64,000 bases of DNA from DAOTVY01 sp041082245 (GCA_041082245.1 JBDOIE010000080.1:1-64000), one strand, 5' to 3'. Positions 24,595-33,734 are shown, counted from the first letter of the stretch. The notes: generated by a model not told the origin, from the sequence alone. Program-made: numbers and translations.

Positions 24595-25242
24595 ATGGAG
24601 AAGCAGGAACAGCCCCTCCTGGTGGTACACGACAAGGTCACCGGGGAACAATGGGAGTACCTGATGAGCAGCGCCTCCGTGCGGATCGGCCGCGACGAGA
24701 CCTGTGGCCTGGTCCTTCGCGATCGGCAGGTCTCGCGTCACCACGCGACGATCTTCCGTGAGGGCGGGCGGTACTACCTGCGCGACGAAGGCAGCCGCAA
24801 CGGGACCTTCCTCAACGGCAGCCTGGTCACCGCAGTTCGCTCGCTCCAGGACGGCGACGAGGTCGGTATCGCGGCCCGCTACCGCATCCTTTTCGTCGGA
24901 AGCGAATCCACGGCCCCGCTCTATCGCCCGGGGCCTACGCGCCGGGGGATCTACCTGGACCGCGCCAGCCGTCGCGTCTGGGTGGACGGGGTGGAGGTCG
25001 TACCACCGTTGTCCGCGGCTCAGTACCGCCTGCTTGAGCTGCTGTGCGACCGCGGGGGGGCCATCGTGACGCGCGACGAGATCGTCGCGGCCGTATGGCC
25101 CGAGGAGGCCAGCGAGGGCATCACGGACCAGGCGATCGACGCGGTCGTGCGTCGGCTGCGCCAGCGGCTCGCGTCGACCGGCTGCACGGAAACTTATATC
25201 GAAACGGTGCGTGGGCACGGCTTCCGCCTCAGGCAGGTTTGA
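24595..25242 (+). CDS. FHA domain fused to OmpR-type winged-helix regulator
   Basis: The 215-residue protein has an FHA domain at about residues 15-95 (RIGRDETCGLVL, VSRHHATIF, GSRNGTFLNGS) and a winged-helix DNA-binding domain of the OmpR/PhoB C-terminal type at about 115-215 (LSAAQYRLLELLCDRGGAIVTRDEI, VVRRLRQRL, TVRGHGFRL). There is no receiver domain with a phospho-Asp. FHA in its place suggests activation by a Ser/Thr phosphopeptide or kinase rather than a histidine kinase. guaA begins 24 bases after its stop, so the two are probably co-transcribed. Target genes unknown. Confidence 0.9.
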   Translation: MEKQEQPLLVVHDKVTGEQWEYLMSSASVRIGRDETCGLVLRDRQVSRHHATIFREGGRYYLRDEGSRNGTFLNGSLVTAVRSLQDGDEVGIAARYRILFVGSESTAPLYRPGPTRRGIYLDRASRRVWVDGVEVVPPLSAAQYRLLELLCDRGGAIVTRDEIVAAVWPEEASEGITDQAIDAVVRRLRQRLASTGCTETYIETVRGHGFRLRQV

Positions 25243-25266
25243 ACCACGCGCCTGTGGAACCAGACC

Positions 25267-26823
25267 ATGTCCCATCCTGAGACGATCGTTATCCTGGACT
25301 ACGGGTCGCAGTATAGCCTGCTCATCGCGCGTCGGGTGCGCGAGGCGCACGTGTACTGCGAGCTCCTGCCGTGGGACGCACCGGAAGAGCGGGTGATGGC
25401 CCTCCAGGCGTCCGGTTTTATCCTTTCCGGCGGGCCGGCCAGTGTGTACGACCCCGAAGCGCCGACCCTTCCCCGTTATGTGCTTTCCTCTGGCCACCCG
25501 GTGCTGGGCATCTGCTACGGCATGCAGCTCCTGGCCCACGTGCTCGGAGGGAAGGTGTCGCCCGCCGGTCGGAGGGAATACGGCCCCGCCGAGGTGCGCT
25601 GGACCATCCCCGACGATCCCCTTGTCCAGGGCTTGCCCTCGCCGATGAGGGTCTGGATGAGCCACGGCGACCGGGTGGAGGCCTTGCCGCCGGGCTTCCG
25701 GTGTCTGGGGACCAGTCCGAATTCCCCGATCGCGGCGATGGTCCATCCGGAGCGCGCCTTGTATGGCATCCAGTTCCACCCTGAGGTTGCGCACACCCCC
25801 CAGGGGAGCGACCTGCTGCGCAACTTTCTCTACCGCATCTGTGGCTGCACCGGCCGCTGGACGCCACAGGCGTTCATCCCGGAAGCGATCGCTGCCTTGC
25901 GCGCGCGCATCGGGCAGCACCGTGTCGTTTGTGGGCTGAGCGGCGGCGTCGATTCGGCCGTGACCGCAACCCTGCTATGGCGTGCTGTGGGAGAACAGCT
26001 CACATGCATCTTTGTCGACACCGGGCTGCTGCGGCTGGGGGAAGCAGAGCAGGTCGTGTCGCTCTTCCGGGACCGCCTGGGGATCCCGCTCGTCGCGGTC
26101 GACGCTTCGGGCGAGTTTTTCCGCGCCCTTGCCGGGGTGGCAGATCCGGAGGAAAAGCGCCGGCGCATCGGCGAGCTCTTTGTCCGGATCTTCGAGCGCG
26201 AAGCCCGGCGGATCGAGGGCGTGCGTTTCCTTGCGCAGGGCACGCTGTACCCCGATGTGATCGAGAGCGCGGGGCATAACCGCCCTGGTGCCGGTCCCGC
26301 GGCCCGGATCAAGACGCACCACAACGTGGGGGGCCTTCCGGACGATATGGAGCTGGAACTTGTCGAGCCGCTGCGGGAGCTTTTCAAGGACGAGGTGCGC
26401 GCCGTGGGGGAGGCGCTGGGACTTCCCGAGGAGATCGTATGGCGGCATCCTTTCCCCGGACCCGGCCTTGCGGTACGGGTGCTCGGGGAGGTGACCCCTG
26501 AGCGCGTCGCGACGCTGCAGCGCGCGGATGCGATCGTCGTCGAGGAGCTACGCCGCGCCGGCTGGTACCGCAAGACCGCACAGGCGTTCGCCGTGCTCTT
26601 GCCCGTGTACAGCGTGGGCGTGATGGGGGACAGCCGCACTTACCAGCAGACGGTCGCCGTGCGGGTGGTGACGAGCGACGACTTTATGACCGCAGACTGG
26701 GCCCGCCTGCCGCACGACCTCCTGGCGGAAATCGGCCGGCGGATCGTGAACGAAGTGCCCGGGGTGAACCGCGTAGTGTACGACATCAGCAGCAAGCCCC
26801 CGGCGACCATCGAGTGGGAGTGA
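25267..26823 (+). CDS. guaA: GMP synthase (glutamine-hydrolysing)
   Basis: It converts XMP to GMP with ATP and glutamine. The 518-residue protein has a class I glutamine amidotransferase domain (nucleophile Cys in LGICYGMQLLA, His in YGIQFHPEVAHT). An ATP-pyrophosphatase domain follows (P-loop CGLSGGVDSAVTATLL), then the dimerisation domain ending PATIEWE. All domains have normal length. It is convergent with the YkgJ-type gene (45 bp between). Confidence 0.97.
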   Translation: MSHPETIVILDYGSQYSLLIARRVREAHVYCELLPWDAPEERVMALQASGFILSGGPASVYDPEAPTLPRYVLSSGHPVLGICYGMQLLAHVLGGKVSPAGRREYGPAEVRWTIPDDPLVQGLPSPMRVWMSHGDRVEALPPGFRCLGTSPNSPIAAMVHPERALYGIQFHPEVAHTPQGSDLLRNFLYRICGCTGRWTPQAFIPEAIAALRARIGQHRVVCGLSGGVDSAVTATLLWRAVGEQLTCIFVDTGLLRLGEAEQVVSLFRDRLGIPLVAVDASGEFFRALAGVADPEEKRRRIGELFVRIFEREARRIEGVRFLAQGTLYPDVIESAGHNRPGAGPAARIKTHHNVGGLPDDMELELVEPLRELFKDEVRAVGEALGLPEEIVWRHPFPGPGLAVRVLGEVTPERVATLQRADAIVVEELRRAGWYRKTAQAFAVLLPVYSVGVMGDSRTYQQTVAVRVVTSDDFMTADWARLPHDLLAEIGRRIVNEVPGVNRVVYDISSKPPATIEWE

Positions 26824-26868
26824 TGGCGCGGGACCTGCCTCAACCAGGGGAAGCGACGGCGTAGATCT

Positions 26869-28314
26869 TCAGCCCCGAACGGCGGTCTCTACGTAAGCCA
26901 GGCGCAGGGCGCGCAGATCGAAAAGACGGCACCATCGTGCGAGCGCCCGGTTGAGGTCTGCCGGGGACACCGTATCCCGGCCGGCCTCGCGCGCGATCAG
27001 GAAGGCGTCGTAACGGCTCAGGAGCAGCATCGCCGTGAGCGCCCGCAGGCCCAGCCAGGCGGTCCGGTACAGCAGGTGCTGTTTTCCCTCCAGGAAATGC
27101 CGTACGAAGCGCGCCAGGAAACGGTCCGCGGCTGGCGCATCGGCCCAGGGCACCACTTCCCAGGCCAGGTGAGGGCTTTGGCCGAGTGCCTCGAGCACCG
27201 CGCACGCCTGGCGGCTTCCCTCCCTTCCTTCTGGCGTCTCGATCAGAGCGTCCGGGTCGGCGCTTGCCGCCCCTGCCAGCGCTCTTGCGAGCCGCGCCAG
27301 GCCATCGGCCGTAAGCCCCGGGCCCGGCTCGCTGCCTCCTAGGCCAAGCCACGCTTCGGTCAGCGCTTCCAGGAACGCCCCGGGACGCGTGGCCGGGGCT
27401 ACGGGGCAGGATAGGAGCGTTTGCTCCCACTGGAGGTACGCCTCCAGTGGTACGGGGATGCCATCGCGCAGCTCGATCTCAGCCGGCAGGAGGTAGACCT
27501 CTTCCATCTCGGCGGCCAGCGCCCGGAGCGCCTCGGTTCGGGCAGTGAGCGGTTCGCCGATATCGTAGGTCGCATGGATGTGCGGGCACTCGAAGGTGAG
27601 CGAGAACAGGATCCCGTCCGGGGTTACCACGGGGAAGGCAAGCGGGAAGAGGCGGCAGACGAACGGCTTGGCATCGGCACCCAACTGCAGGTGTACCAGG
27701 CAAAGGTTTTCCTCGTCCAGGAAGACGCACCGCACGGGATCGCTACGGGTGGCGATGGTCGTCTCGAGCCGTCCCCATTGCAGGCCGGGGCGAAGCTGGC
27801 AGAGCGGTCCGGATCCTGCAGGGAGCAGCCCGGCCGGCCAGTCCACGGCTTCCAGGCGGCGGCGCTCCTCCGGGGAGACGGGCACGGCATAATGACAGCA
27901 GGCGCCGCAGCGCAGGCAGTCGTGACGGGCATCGTCCACAACGCGGATCGGCCGCGCCGCAAGGTCGGGGACGGGCCCGCTGTCCAGCACCGGCGCGAGG
28001 AGCCGATCCTCTTCCCGGTTACGGCGCCGTAGCGCGCGGAGCATCTCTTCCTGTTCCGGATCTTCCAGGAGGAAAGCATCGCTCAGGTCGTCGACGAGCT
28101 CCTGCACCTCGGCCAGGGGCCGGCGGAGGAGACGCGCGATCTCCGGGAGTGTGTGCTGTCCGTCCAGGAGTTTCACCAGCGGCAGGTCGTCCGGGTCGAG
28201 CTCGAACACGGTGCGCTGTACCGGGTCGTACAGGAGCACGGTGTCCGGCTCCTCCGGCCGGCCGCTCATGAGCTCGATATCGCGACGCAGGCGCGGGAAC
28301 TCTTCGGTTTCCAT
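26869..28314 (-). CDS. YkgJ-type Cys-cluster protein with PqqD-like N-terminus
   Basis: The 481-residue protein carries the YkgJ/CxxCxxCC signature. The first half of the cluster is CLRCGACCHYAV near residue 140, and the second is CVFLDEENLCLVHLQ ... PFVCRLFPLAF. These Cys probably bind zinc or an iron-sulfur cluster. The first 100 residues (YDPVQRTVFELDPDDLPLVKLLDGQHTLPEIARLL) look like a PqqD-type winged-helix peptide-binding module, an inference by eye. The last 230 residues are Leu/Ala-rich helices with no recognised domain. The family is uncharacterised; some members modify proteins or peptides. Confidence 0.75.
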   Translation of the reverse strand: METEEFPRLRRDIELMSGRPEEPDTVLLYDPVQRTVFELDPDDLPLVKLLDGQHTLPEIARLLRRPLAEVQELVDDLSDAFLLEDPEQEEMLRALRRRNREEDRLLAPVLDSGPVPDLAARPIRVVDDARHDCLRCGACCHYAVPVSPEERRRLEAVDWPAGLLPAGSGPLCQLRPGLQWGRLETTIATRSDPVRCVFLDEENLCLVHLQLGADAKPFVCRLFPLAFPVVTPDGILFSLTFECPHIHATYDIGEPLTARTEALRALAAEMEEVYLLPAEIELRDGIPVPLEAYLQWEQTLLSCPVAPATRPGAFLEALTEAWLGLGGSEPGPGLTADGLARLARALAGAASADPDALIETPEGREGSRQACAVLEALGQSPHLAWEVVPWADAPAADRFLARFVRHFLEGKQHLLYRTAWLGLRALTAMLLLSRYDAFLIAREAGRDTVSPADLNRALARWCRLFDLRALRLAYVETAVRG

Positions 28315-28338
28315 AACTCGCCTCCAGCAACACAGGCT

Positions 28339-28367
28339 ATTCTATCAAAGGGCGCGTTTGACAGCAA
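28339..28367 (-). promoter_or_regulatory. Sigma-70-type promoter for the YkgJ-type gene
   Basis: On the minus strand TTGCTG, 17 bp, TAGAAT with an extended TGA. It overlaps the tRNA-His promoter on the other strand, so the two may compete. Confidence 0.55.
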
Positions 28368-28386
28368 CCCCGGTTCGCGGTATACT
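28358..28386 (+). promoter_or_regulatory. Sigma-70-type promoter for tRNA-His
   Basis: Perfect TTGACA, 17 bp, TATACT, about 15 bases before the tRNA. It overlaps the divergent promoter at 28339-28367. Confidence 0.75.
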
Positions 28387-28399
28387 GTTTATTGGAAAT

Positions 28400-28473
28400 G
28401 GTGCCCGTAGTTCAATTGGCGGAGCGTCTGACTGTGGATCAGAAGGTTGAGGGTTCGAGCCCCTCCGGGCACC
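28400..28473 (+). tRNA. tRNA-His (GTG anticodon)
   Basis: A complete cloverleaf: a seven-pair acceptor stem GTGCCCG/CGGGCAC, the anticodon loop CTGTGGA between TCTGA and TCAGA, and a T arm with GGTTCGAGCCC. The anticodon is GTG. The extra G at 28400 and the discriminator C at 28473 form the G-1:C73 pair that marks tRNA-His. CCA is not encoded. Confidence 0.97.
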
Positions 28474-28528
28474 TGGGGCGGCATCTCCATCAGGGGTGCC
28501 GCTTTTCCTATTTCCGAGGAGGAAGATC

Positions 28529-29050
28529 ATGGAAACGTGGGTGAACCGCGCTCTGGAACTGGGGGTGGACGCGGCTTGCCCGATCTCCGTGGAACAGGTG
28601 GTCGTGGGGGACTGGGTGAGGCTGAAGTGCCAGTTCGGGTGCGGAGGTTATGGACAATGTCTGACCTGCCCGCCCCATTCTCCCGCGCCGGAAACGACGC
28701 GCCGGATGCTTCGGGACTACCGACGAGGGTTGCTCCTGCGGGTAGAGGGAAGGGGTGAAGGGGAAGAAGAAGCCGCAGCGCGGCGGCTTCAGGAGGCTGT
28801 AGCGGCCCTGGAGCGGGAGATGTTCCTTTCGGGTCACTACCGCGCGTGGGGAATGGCGGCCGGCCCTTGTCTCTTCTGCGAAACCTGCAACCTGGCCGGA
28901 CCTTGCCGCTTTCCTCACCTTGCGCGGCCCTCGATGGAAGCCTGTGGGGTCGACGTCTATGCGACGGTGCGGTCGGCGGGCTGGGAGATCGAGGTCGTGC
29001 GCGCGACGGATGCACGCTTTCGCCTGTTTGGGCTGGTGCTGATCGAATAA
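28529..29050 (+). CDS. DUF2284 putative metal-binding protein
   Basis: The 173-residue protein has ten or more cysteines in the DUF2284 pattern: CQFGCGGYGQCLTCPPHSP near residue 35-52, then GPCLFCETCNLAGPCRFP near 114-130. The Cys spacing suggests a metal or iron-sulfur site. DUF2284 members are often found with corrinoid or hydrogenase genes, but their function is undescribed. The ATG has GAGGAGG upstream; an in-frame ATG at 28496 lacks such a site. It is transcribed after the tRNA with a 55-base gap, possibly from the same promoter. Confidence 0.85.
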   Translation: METWVNRALELGVDAACPISVEQVVVGDWVRLKCQFGCGGYGQCLTCPPHSPAPETTRRMLRDYRRGLLLRVEGRGEGEEEAAARRLQEAVAALEREMFLSGHYRAWGMAAGPCLFCETCNLAGPCRFPHLARPSMEACGVDVYATVRSAGWEIEVVRATDARFRLFGLVLIE

Positions 29051-29051
29051 C

Positions 29052-29084
29052 CGTGCGGCCGGCCTCTCGCAGGCCGGCCGCACG
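29052..29084. terminator. Bidirectional terminator between DUF2284 and the secreted-protein gene
   Basis: CGTGCGGCCGGCCT pairs perfectly with AGGCCGGCCGCACG (14 bp) over a five-base loop. It lies between convergent stops. Confidence 0.6.
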
Positions 29085-29105
29085 ACCTCGCTTCCCGGTG
29101 ATCCG

Positions 29106-29840
29106 CTATTTCCTTCCCCACGGGGTTGGGTTAGAGTAGAAGGTCCAGGTATCCCCTTCGCCTGTCGGCAGGGCTTCCATGTTGCCCGCCCGGTCCACCG
29201 CGACGGTCGCGAAGTAGTACCGGCCGTTGCCACAGGTCGGCGTGTAGATGAACGAGAGGAGGTTCTGCGGGTAAGCGACCAGGCCCGAGTCGTGCCACTG
29301 GGGGCCGAGGGCGTTCGGGCACGCCACCCACAGGTGGACCTCGGCGACTCCGCTCAGGTCATCTTTGGCCTGGAAGAAGATCTGGATCTGAGGCCCGGTG
29401 CTGACCCTTGGCGCGAGCGCCTTCGACTCCGGCGGAGTCCAGTCGACGACCGTGACGGCATCCCCAGTGCCGCTCGGCAGCGGCTCCAGGGGGCCCGAGC
29501 CATCGAAAGCGACGGTGGCAAAGTAGTAGGTGCCCGGGCCGAATTCGGGGACATACTGGAACGAGTCCCCGGTCAGCGGACTCACGACCAGTCCCGTATC
29601 GTGCCAACCGACGCCTGCGGCGAAAGCTGCCCACAGGTGCACTGTGACCATCGCGGGCTCGTAAGCAGTGAGACCGACCCGGACAGGAATCGGCCCGTTC
29701 CCGGCGTAGGAAGGCGCGATGGCGAACGTATCGAGAGGCTTACCGGTCGGGCCGGCGGCCGCCCATCCCAGCACAGGAAAGGCGAGGCTTGCTACGATCG
29801 CGCTGAGAAGCAACACGGGTGCGACCTTCTTGCTACTCAT
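29106..29840 (-). CDS. Secreted protein with two Ig-like repeats
   Basis: The 244-residue protein starts with a Sec signal peptide (about 28 residues, cut near GWAAA). The mature part is two related beta modules of about 95 residues. They share the motifs V(T/E)VHLWAA or VHLWVA, GWHDTGLV or QWHDSGLV, and GTYYFATVA(F/V)D followed by GPLEPLPSGTGD or GNMEALPTGEGD. This resembles bacterial Ig-like or fibronectin-like surface modules. No catalytic motif. GGAGG is eight bases before the ATG. Function unknown. Confidence 0.75.
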   Translation of the reverse strand: MSSKKVAPVLLLSAIVASLAFPVLGWAAAGPTGKPLDTFAIAPSYAGNGPIPVRVGLTAYEPAMVTVHLWAAFAAGVGWHDTGLVVSPLTGDSFQYVPEFGPGTYYFATVAFDGSGPLEPLPSGTGDAVTVVDWTPPESKALAPRVSTGPQIQIFFQAKDDLSGVAEVHLWVACPNALGPQWHDSGLVAYPQNLLSFIYTPTCGNGRYYFATVAVDRAGNMEALPTGEGDTWTFYSNPTPWGRK

Positions 29841-30064
29841 GGCATTCCTCCTTTCGCTTCTGCCCTGAAAGTGCTCGCTTCACGGCTTGGCTCCCAAAGG
29901 GTCTGCCCTTGCTCCGCTTCCAGGGGCTTCTTGCCCTGGCAAGGTTCAGGGTAGCCGAGTGGTGTGAACGGCCAGTTATCACCAAGTTGCTTTCCGGTTA
30001 ACAGGGGATGCGCTGCGGGGCCTGAGGATGGCCCGAGGTGGCCGGAGCCGTGGTTCTTCAGACC
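29841..30064 (-). other. Long, possibly structured leader of the secreted-protein gene
   Basis: About 220 bases separate the radical SAM stop from this start. On the minus strand the region has hairpin potential, including CTTGC and GCAAG around CAGG near 29936-29949, and a purine-rich end. I see no clear promoter and no confident riboswitch match. Confidence 0.3.
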
Positions 30065-31777
30065 TCAGCGATTCTTGCGGCAGATTTCAAGGAGATAGGC
30101 CCAGGCGGCTCCCAGCCAGTTCAGGCGACGGCGCAGGGGGAGGTCCAGTTCGCTCTTTTCGCACACCGTGGAGATGCTCAGGCGGTCGATCTCCGGCTTC
30201 AGGGCGCGGATCGCTTCTCGATCGCCCTGCTTCCACAGCCGGGTGACGCGTTCCAGCATCGCTTCGGCTTCCGAGATCCGCCGGTCGATGCTGTCCGCCA
30301 CAGCAGGCGCGACCAGGCCGTAGCGTTCCTTCAGCCGGTTCAGCCGTCGGCCGGCCTCGTAGGTCACGGAGACGATCTCTTCGCGGCTCATCCACCGGGT
30401 CTCGTAGTTCAACGTCTGCAGCCACGTGGGGCCGAGCAGAGCGCGCCGGTGTTCTTCCAGGGTGCGGTAGAAGAAACGGTAGCCGTGCCGCTCCGGCTCC
30501 TCGAAGGCGCTCGATCCGGGGTCCACGAACGGTGCGAGCGGGGAGATGAAAGGATGGAGCCGGCCGTCTCCGCCGAAACGCGCGAGCAGATCGCCGCAGT
30601 AGGCGATCGTTTCCAGCACCGAGTCCCGGTCCTGCTCCGGTAGGCCGATCATGAAAAAGACATCGAGGCGGCGACAGCCAGCGCGCAACGCCGCGGCCAT
30701 CGTCTCCTCCACCGGCTCGTTGTCGTACGGCTTGCCGAATGCCCTTCGCACGCGGGGGTCGTGCGATTCCAGCGACACTTCGAGCACAAATCCCGGAAAG
30801 GTCCGGCCGAGCTCCTGAAGGAACGATTCCGGGGCCGGCCCGAACAGCTCCACGATGACCTCGCCGCCGATGCGCAGGCGGCGGGCGGCCGCCAGGAACC
30901 TTCGGGCGTAGTCGTCCCCCGCCTGTCGCAGGTCTCCCAGGACGAAGATCGGGCCGTGGTTGAAGCGGCGCACCGCCGCCAGGTCCTGGGCGAGCTGCTC
31001 CGGGGCCCGGTAGGCCGGCCGGGCGCGGTTGCAGACGACGCGGTAGGCCGCAGCGGAGCCTCCGCACGTCAGGCACGCCTGGGTACAGCCGCGCACGCTC
31101 AACGCCGCCGTGATCGGGTAGTCCATCCAGCGATCGAACGGGATCGCGCTGCGCAGGTCCATATACCTGGGAACGGAGCGTAGCAGGTGCCGATAGTCCA
31201 GTACTACCCCGTCCAGGGTCTCCGGCACCCAGGAAAGCGGGTTTGCGCGGATCTGGTCGCCCTCGCGCCAGGTCAAATTGGGGATGCGGTCGACCGCGCC
31301 GCCGCTGCGGAGCGCGGCCATCAGCTGCCGCACCGGTTCCTCGGTCGAGTCACCGCGCACGACATAATCCACAAACGGGTACCGGAGCAGTTCCTCGTGG
31401 TAGTAGGATGCGGACAGGCCGCCGAACAGGATCGGCGTCTGCGGATGCAGTTCCTTCAGGAGTTGGGCGACTGCCAGGCTGCCGTGGGCGTGAGGAAGCC
31501 AGTGGAGGTCGATGCCGAATGCGGCCGGCCGCAAGCGCCGCAGGAAGCCGGGAACGTCGAGCTCGGGTTCGCGCAGCATGCGCGCGGCAAGGTTCACGAT
31601 CCGCACGCGGAAGCCGTGCCGTTCCAGGTACTCCGCGATCGTCGTGAAACCGATCGGGTACATCTCAAAGATCGGTCCCGAGGGGATGAGGTCGCTCACA
31701 GGGCCATACAGGATCGCTTCCTTACGAAAGTCGTACACGCTCGGAGCGTGCAACAGTACGAGATCGATCGCAGCCAT
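30065..31777 (-). CDS. B12-binding radical SAM protein (TIGR04190-like)
   Basis: The 570-residue protein has an N-terminal B12-binding-like domain (LVLLHAPSVYDF, TIAEYLERHGFRVRIVN, ILFGGLSASYYHEE), then a radical SAM core with the cluster motif CTQACLTC near residue 230. The C-terminal third is helical. Members of this family methylate or rearrange unactivated carbons in lipid, bacteriochlorophyll or natural-product pathways, or remain unknown. There is no partner gene to fix the substrate. A minus-strand TATACT at 31797-31802 may be its -10, with only a weak -35. Confidence 0.83.
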   Translation of the reverse strand: MAAIDLVLLHAPSVYDFRKEAILYGPVSDLIPSGPIFEMYPIGFTTIAEYLERHGFRVRIVNLAARMLREPELDVPGFLRRLRPAAFGIDLHWLPHAHGSLAVAQLLKELHPQTPILFGGLSASYYHEELLRYPFVDYVVRGDSTEEPVRQLMAALRSGGAVDRIPNLTWREGDQIRANPLSWVPETLDGVVLDYRHLLRSVPRYMDLRSAIPFDRWMDYPITAALSVRGCTQACLTCGGSAAAYRVVCNRARPAYRAPEQLAQDLAAVRRFNHGPIFVLGDLRQAGDDYARRFLAAARRLRIGGEVIVELFGPAPESFLQELGRTFPGFVLEVSLESHDPRVRRAFGKPYDNEPVEETMAAALRAGCRRLDVFFMIGLPEQDRDSVLETIAYCGDLLARFGGDGRLHPFISPLAPFVDPGSSAFEEPERHGYRFFYRTLEEHRRALLGPTWLQTLNYETRWMSREEIVSVTYEAGRRLNRLKERYGLVAPAVADSIDRRISEAEAMLERVTRLWKQGDREAIRALKPEIDRLSISTVCEKSELDLPLRRRLNWLGAAWAYLLEICRKNR

Positions 31778-31819
31778 CTTTTCCTCCGCGCGGGGGAGTA
31801 TACCACAAAGGCGCCGAGT

Positions 31820-31847
31820 TTGCCAGGCGGCCCCGGTGTGCTATAAT
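31820..31847 (+). promoter_or_regulatory. Sigma-70-type promoter for mltG
   Basis: TTGCCA, 16 bp, perfect TATAAT with an extended TGC. The ATG at 31877 is 30 bases downstream. Confidence 0.65.
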
Positions 31848-31876
31848 ACCGCCGGTCGACCGGTAAAGGAGTACGC

Positions 31877-32941
31877 ATGCGTGATTTCCTGCTCTTCCTG
31901 CTGCTCGTGGTGGTGGTAGGCGCGCTGATTGCTGTGGGTGTGGTCTACTACCAGGTCCATATCGTGCACAGCCCGATGCAAGGGATGGAAGGGGACGGGC
32001 CGGTAGAGGTAGAGTTCGAGGTGCAGCCGGGGGAAAGCACGGCGGACATTGCGCGCCATCTCGCCGAGGCCGGACTGATCCGTTCCGCGGGGCTCTTCCA
32101 GCTCTGGGCGCGTTTTCGGCAGATGGACGGCCGGCTCGAGGCAGGACGGTACCGGTTGCGTTCGGATATGACGATGAACGAGATCCTCGAGCGCCTGGTG
32201 CTTCCGCCGGAGAGCAACGAAAAGAGCTTCACGGTCATCGAGGGGTTGCGCCTGGAAGAGGTTGCGGAAAGCTTGGAGGCACAGGGGATCGTTTCGGCGC
32301 ACGACTTTCTTTCCGCGCTGCAGGAACCCTACGAGTTCGATTTTCTTGCCGGCCGGCCCGAAGGGGCCTCGCTGGAGGGGTACCTGTTTCCCGATACTTA
32401 CCGCGTGTCCTACAACGTGACTGCGACCCAGGTCGTCAAGGTGATGCTCGAGAACTTTGGCCGCAAAGTAACCCCGGAAATGCGCGCGCAGGCCCAGGCC
32501 CGTGGGATGACGCTCCACGAGGTCCTTACCCTGGCCTCGATCGTCGAGCGCGAAGCGGTGCTCGACCGGGAACGGCCGATTATCGCAAGCGTCTACCTGA
32601 ACCGGCTACAGCACGGGATGCTCCTGCAGGCGGACCCGACGGTGCAGTACGGCCTCGGCTACGATGCTGGAAGCGGCCGCTGGTGGCCGGACCTGGACGA
32701 TTTCGCCCGGCTGGGGGTAAGCAGCCTGGCCGAGATCGACCACCCGTACAACACCTACCGCTACCCGGGTTTACCTCCGGGGCCGATCTGTAACCCTGGA
32801 TTGGCCTCGATCCGTGCCGTGCTCGAACCTGCGGAGACAGACTATTTCTTCTTTGTCGCCAAGAACGACGGCACCAACGAGCACGCCTTCGCCCGCACGC
32901 TGGAAGAGCACAACGCGAACCTCCAGCGCTATCGACCCTGA
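31877..32941 (+). CDS. mltG: Endolytic murein transglycosylase MltG
   Basis: MltG cuts glycan strands at the membrane and terminates peptidoglycan synthesis. The 354-residue protein has an N-terminal transmembrane helix (residues 4-26), a LysM-like domain (GESTADIARHLAEAGLI), and the catalytic YceG domain with EGYLFPDTYRV, the catalytic Glu in LTLASIVEREA, YLNRL, ADPTVQYGLG, SPYNTY-like HPYNTYRYPGLPPGPICNPG and a final NDGTNEHAFARTLEEH. The sequence is complete. It precedes the prepilin peptidase gene. Confidence 0.95.
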   Translation: MRDFLLFLLLVVVVGALIAVGVVYYQVHIVHSPMQGMEGDGPVEVEFEVQPGESTADIARHLAEAGLIRSAGLFQLWARFRQMDGRLEAGRYRLRSDMTMNEILERLVLPPESNEKSFTVIEGLRLEEVAESLEAQGIVSAHDFLSALQEPYEFDFLAGRPEGASLEGYLFPDTYRVSYNVTATQVVKVMLENFGRKVTPEMRAQAQARGMTLHEVLTLASIVEREAVLDRERPIIASVYLNRLQHGMLLQADPTVQYGLGYDAGSGRWWPDLDDFARLGVSSLAEIDHPYNTYRYPGLPPGPICNPGLASIRAVLEPAETDYFFFVAKNDGTNEHAFARTLEEHNANLQRYRP

Positions 32942-32981
32942 CTTTGCCCGGGAACTGTTTCCGGGCGTTCGGGAGGAAGTC

Positions 32982-33725
32982 ATGTCGGCCGTCCGGGCAC
33001 TGGCGGGCGCCTCACTCGGGCTTTTCTGCGGCGGCTTCCTCGGTTTCATCGTCTACCGGTTGCCGCGGGGCCGGCCGCTCTTCGCACGTCCCCACTGCTC
33101 AGCGTGTCGGGCGCCGCTCTCCTGGGAAGCGATCCCGCTGGTCGGTTTTCTGCTGCAACGCGGGCGCTGCCGTCGCTGCGGATCGCCGATCCCGCGCTTT
33201 TTTCCCCTGGTCGAGGGGCTAACGGCGCTCACCTTTGGCCTGATCGTCGGCCGGCTCGGCTGGAGCGGGCTTGCGGCGCTCTACGCCGCTTTTGCCCTGG
33301 CCCTGATCCTTACGCTTTTCCTCGATTGGCTCCACCGGGACATCTACTACATCGTCCTGCTCCCGGCTACCGCGCTCGCGCTGCTGGCCCCCTTGCTCCG
33401 CCTGGACCCCAGGCTTGAGCTGCGCAGTTCTCTTCTCGGGCTCGGTGTGGGACTCGTCTTCTTCGGGCTGCTCTTCGTGCTGGGGCGGATCCTCTTCCGT
33501 GTGCCCGCGCTGGCGCTGGGGGACGTCTGGCTGGCGGGGATGATCGGCGCGATGGCCGGGTTTTACGGGGCCATCCTGTCGCTCAGCGCCGGGATCGTGC
33601 TCGCGGCGCTGGGCGCGGGCTGGCTCCTGTTCCGCCGGAAGGCTTCCCCGGGCCAGTACATGCCGTACGGCAGCTACCTGTGTCTTGCGGCCCTGGGTTT
33701 CCTGTCCCTGTGGGCCCCGCTTTAG
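32982..33725 (+). CDS. Prepilin peptidase (A24 aspartyl protease)
   Basis: The 247-residue polytopic protein cleaves and may methylate type IV prepilins. It opens with a membrane segment and a Cys pair (HCSACRAPL, CRRCGSPIPRFF), the zinc-binding methylase part of PilD. The first catalytic Asp is in DWLHRDIYY and the second in the GxGD-like site LALGDVWLAGMIGA. The remainder is transmembrane helices. No pilin genes are near. GGGAGG precedes the ATG. A longer frame from 32814 is rejected because it overlaps mltG's end. Confidence 0.88.
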   Translation: MSAVRALAGASLGLFCGGFLGFIVYRLPRGRPLFARPHCSACRAPLSWEAIPLVGFLLQRGRCRRCGSPIPRFFPLVEGLTALTFGLIVGRLGWSGLAALYAAFALALILTLFLDWLHRDIYYIVLLPATALALLAPLLRLDPRLELRSSLLGLGVGLVFFGLLFVLGRILFRVPALALGDVWLAGMIGAMAGFYGAILSLSAGIVLAALGAGWLLFRRKASPGQYMPYGSYLCLAALGFLSLWAPL

Positions 33726-33734
33726 GAGGATAGG

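Noticed and set aside
29841..30064. Cyclic-di-GMP-type riboswitch in the leader of the secreted-protein gene
   Set aside because: Some stretches resemble the GEMM core (GGGCAGACC, GGGAGCCAAGCC), but the helix P1b and tetraloop receptor are missing and spacing is wrong.
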